Shown here one piece after another: positions 6,607 to 7,449 of a DNA stretch of 7,449 nt. Numbering within the stretch: position 1 is the stretch's first letter; every line of letters starts with the position of its first letter. Position numbers and translations under genes: made by a program. The notes under the pieces are model-generated. The model made no database searches and was not told where the DNA came from. It worked only from the letters and a program-made list of their open reading frames with translations. The DNA is from an uncultured Clostridia bacterium (GTDB lineage: Bacteria; Bacillota; Clostridia; Christensenellales; Borkfalkiaceae): the NCBI GenBank assembly GCA_947177825.1, contig CAMWWA010000059.1, positions 1 through 7,449 of the forward strand, read 5' to 3'.

Positions 6607-6635
6607 AGTATATCACACTTTCGGATAAAAATCAA
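6607..6635 (-). promoter_or_regulatory. Sigma-A promoter of the lipoprotein operon
   Basis: On the minus strand, TTGATT (6635-6630, 4 of 6) and TATACT (6612-6607, 5 of 6) are separated by 17 bp. A TG one base before the -10 box makes it an extended -10. The predicted start is about 6600, exactly where the leader's outer helix begins, giving a leader of about 212 nt before the InlB-repeat gene. Confidence 0.75.
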
Positions 6636-6690
6636 CAGAGCGCATAAAGTATTTTGCAAATTCTTCCAAGTGATTAAACGCATAAGCTAA

Positions 6691-6718
6691 TAAAAAGCCG
6701 CGCAAGATAATTGCACGG
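6691..6718 (-). terminator. Possible leftward terminator hairpin upstream of rubrerythrin
   Basis: On the minus strand, CCGTGCAA (6718-6711) and TTGCGCGG (6705-6698) can form eight pairs, one of them U-G, around a TTATC loop, followed by CTTTTTA. It would stop transcripts running left out of the rubrerythrin gene before they reach the lipoprotein promoter. On the plus strand the same stem has one C-A mismatch and overlaps the first bases of the rubrerythrin Shine-Dalgarno. Confidence 0.35.
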
Positions 6719-6727
6719 AGGAAGGTT

Positions 6728-7324
6728 ATGCACTTTGATGAAACACAAACTTATTTGAATCTTGCACGCAGCTTTGCCGGCGAAAGTCAGGCGGGCATGC
6801 GCTATCAGCTGATTGCAAGGGAGGCTACCGCGCAGGGATATATTGCGCTTGCGGATGAAATCAAGTCGCTTGCAAAGAACGAAACCGTTCACGCAAGAAG
6901 ATTTTTTGAAGAACTTACCAAGCGCGGGCTGAAGCTCGATAATATCGTAATAGACGCGGGTTATCCCTTTCATTCGGGCGACTTGGTCGAAATGCTGCGC
7001 CTTGCGAAAGAGGATGAAAGAAACGAACACGAAAGAATTTATCCCGAGTTTGCAAGGATAGCTAAAGACGAAGGTTTTGCGGATATTGCGGCTTTATTCA
7101 CTTTGACGGCTAACGTGGAAAAACATCACGAACAGATTTTCGGATATCTTCACGAAGCTATGGAAAGCGGCAATCTCTACAAAAACGAAAGCCCCATCCT
7201 CTACGTCTGCAAGGAATGCGGACATATGCACACCTCCAAGGAGGCGTGGACTATATGTCCCCTGTGCAAATCGAGTCAGGGTTTTGTCGCGCTTAACGTT
7301 CCTTACGGAAAGGAGAAAATATGA
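6728..7324 (+). CDS. Rubrerythrin (peroxide-reducing di-iron protein)
   Basis: This 198-residue cytosolic protein should reduce hydrogen peroxide to water with electrons from NADH via rubredoxin-type carriers, a common oxygen defence in anaerobes. The ferritin-like four-helix part (about 3-148) carries the expected iron ligands: Glu19, the first E-x-x-H (Glu52, His55), Glu97 and Glu100 just before YPEFARIAKDEGF, and the second E-x-x-H (Glu131, His134). The C-terminal rubredoxin-like domain has Cys161-x2-Cys164-Gly and Cys177-x2-Cys180, a complete Fe(SCys)4 site. Length and domain order match classical rubrerythrin. GGAGG (6717-6721) six bases upstream fixes the start. No strong plus-strand promoter is visible between 6600 and 6727; TTCGGA, 17 bp, CATAAA (6620-6648) is only a weak candidate. 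No PerR-like box was seen. Confidence 0.95.
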   Translation: MHFDETQTYLNLARSFAGESQAGMRYQLIAREATAQGYIALADEIKSLAKNETVHARRFFEELTKRGLKLDNIVIDAGYPFHSGDLVEMLRLAKEDERNEHERIYPEFARIAKDEGFADIAALFTLTANVEKHHEQIFGYLHEAMESGNLYKNESPILYVCKECGHMHTSKEAWTICPLCKSSQGFVALNVPYGKEKI

Positions 7325-7410
7325 AGAAGGCTAACAACACGGAAAACAAGCAGAACAAGCAGTCCAACAAGAACTGCGGCTCTTCCAAAAGCACGAAAAA
7401 CTGCAAATAA
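7321..7410 (+). CDS. Small Lys/Asn-rich two-Cys peptide, coupled to rubrerythrin
   Basis: This is a 29-codon ORF beginning at the ATG that overlaps the rubrerythrin stop (ATGA, 7321-7324) and ending at TAA 7408-7410. It has its own Shine-Dalgarno, AGGAG at 7311-7315, five bases before the ATG, inside the end of the rubrerythrin gene. The product starts MKKANNTENKQ. It is made almost only of Lys (9), Asn (7), Ser, Gln and Thr, with two Cys (residues 19 and 28) and no hydrophobic stretch, so it should be highly positive and unstructured. I do not recognise a family. The four-base overlap plus a good ribosome site argue for real, coupled translation. A role alongside rubrerythrin, such as metal or redox chemistry through the Cys pair, is speculation. 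The short length and low complexity limit certainty. Confidence 0.6.
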   Translation: MKKANNTENKQNKQSNKNCGSSKSTKNCK

Positions 7411-7449
7411 TTGCTTTTTCAGCTTTGACGACCCTAACGGAAGTTATAC

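Noticed and set aside
6674..7030. Minus-strand open frame of 118 codons opposite the rubrerythrin start
   Set aside because: It lies antisense to a gene with all expected iron ligands, and its product has no recognisable features.
7394..7420. Possible terminator after the small ORF (GAAAAA...GCAA, ATAA loop, TTGC TTTTTC)
   Set aside because: The core stem is only four pairs and the rest is A-T with a two-base bulge, with no further T tract. It is too weak to call, and the true end may lie past the window.

Overview
The window looks like chromosomal DNA from a low-to-mid GC member of the Clostridia (Bacillota), possibly an uncultured gut lineage. This is inferred from several things. Strong AGGAGG-type Shine-Dalgarno sequences precede four of the five genes whose starts lie in the window. 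There are two lipoproteins with Gram-positive-style lipoboxes, one built of BspA-type leucine-rich repeats and one of InlB-type B-repeats. There is also a cytidylate-kinase-like/MATE gene pair and a peroxide-defence rubrerythrin. Nothing visible fixes the genus.

Left part, plus strand (1-2520). The window opens inside the C-terminal Lon-like domain of the DNA repair protein RadA. Eleven bases after its stop lies a near-consensus sigma-A promoter (TTGACT, 17 bp, TATAAT). It should drive a roughly 109-nt leader with several small hairpins, then a cytidylate-kinase-like protein and a MATE-family efflux transporter. The two genes are fused head to tail (stop codon directly followed by ATG). The unit ends at a perfect 30-bp palindrome that also serves the convergent genes from the right.

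Middle part, minus strand (2541-6635). A two-gene unit encodes surface lipoproteins. The first gene (4766-6388) has about five InlB/Listeria-Bacteroides-type repeats plus an unrecognised beta-rich C-terminal domain. The second (2541-4733) is a 730-residue BspA-like LRR protein. Both have a lipobox Cys followed by a Gly-rich tether, so both should be anchored on the outer face of the membrane.

The most interesting part is the control region in front of this unit. A good minus-strand promoter (TTGATT, 17 bp, extended TGATATACT) predicts a start at about 6600. That is the first base of a 20-bp helix whose other strand ends at 6461. Inside this helix lie a second helix and an H-type pseudoknot. 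Downstream, still before the start codon, is an intrinsic terminator with a UUCG tetraloop and a U-rich tail. This is the architecture of a riboswitch or attenuator, and I do not recognise the class.

Right part, plus strand (6728-7410). A complete rubrerythrin has all expected di-iron ligands and a rubredoxin-like Cys4 site. It overlaps by four bases (ATGA) a 29-codon ORF with its own Shine-Dalgarno, encoding a Lys/Asn-rich, two-Cys peptide of unknown role. The last 39 bases hold nothing I can call.
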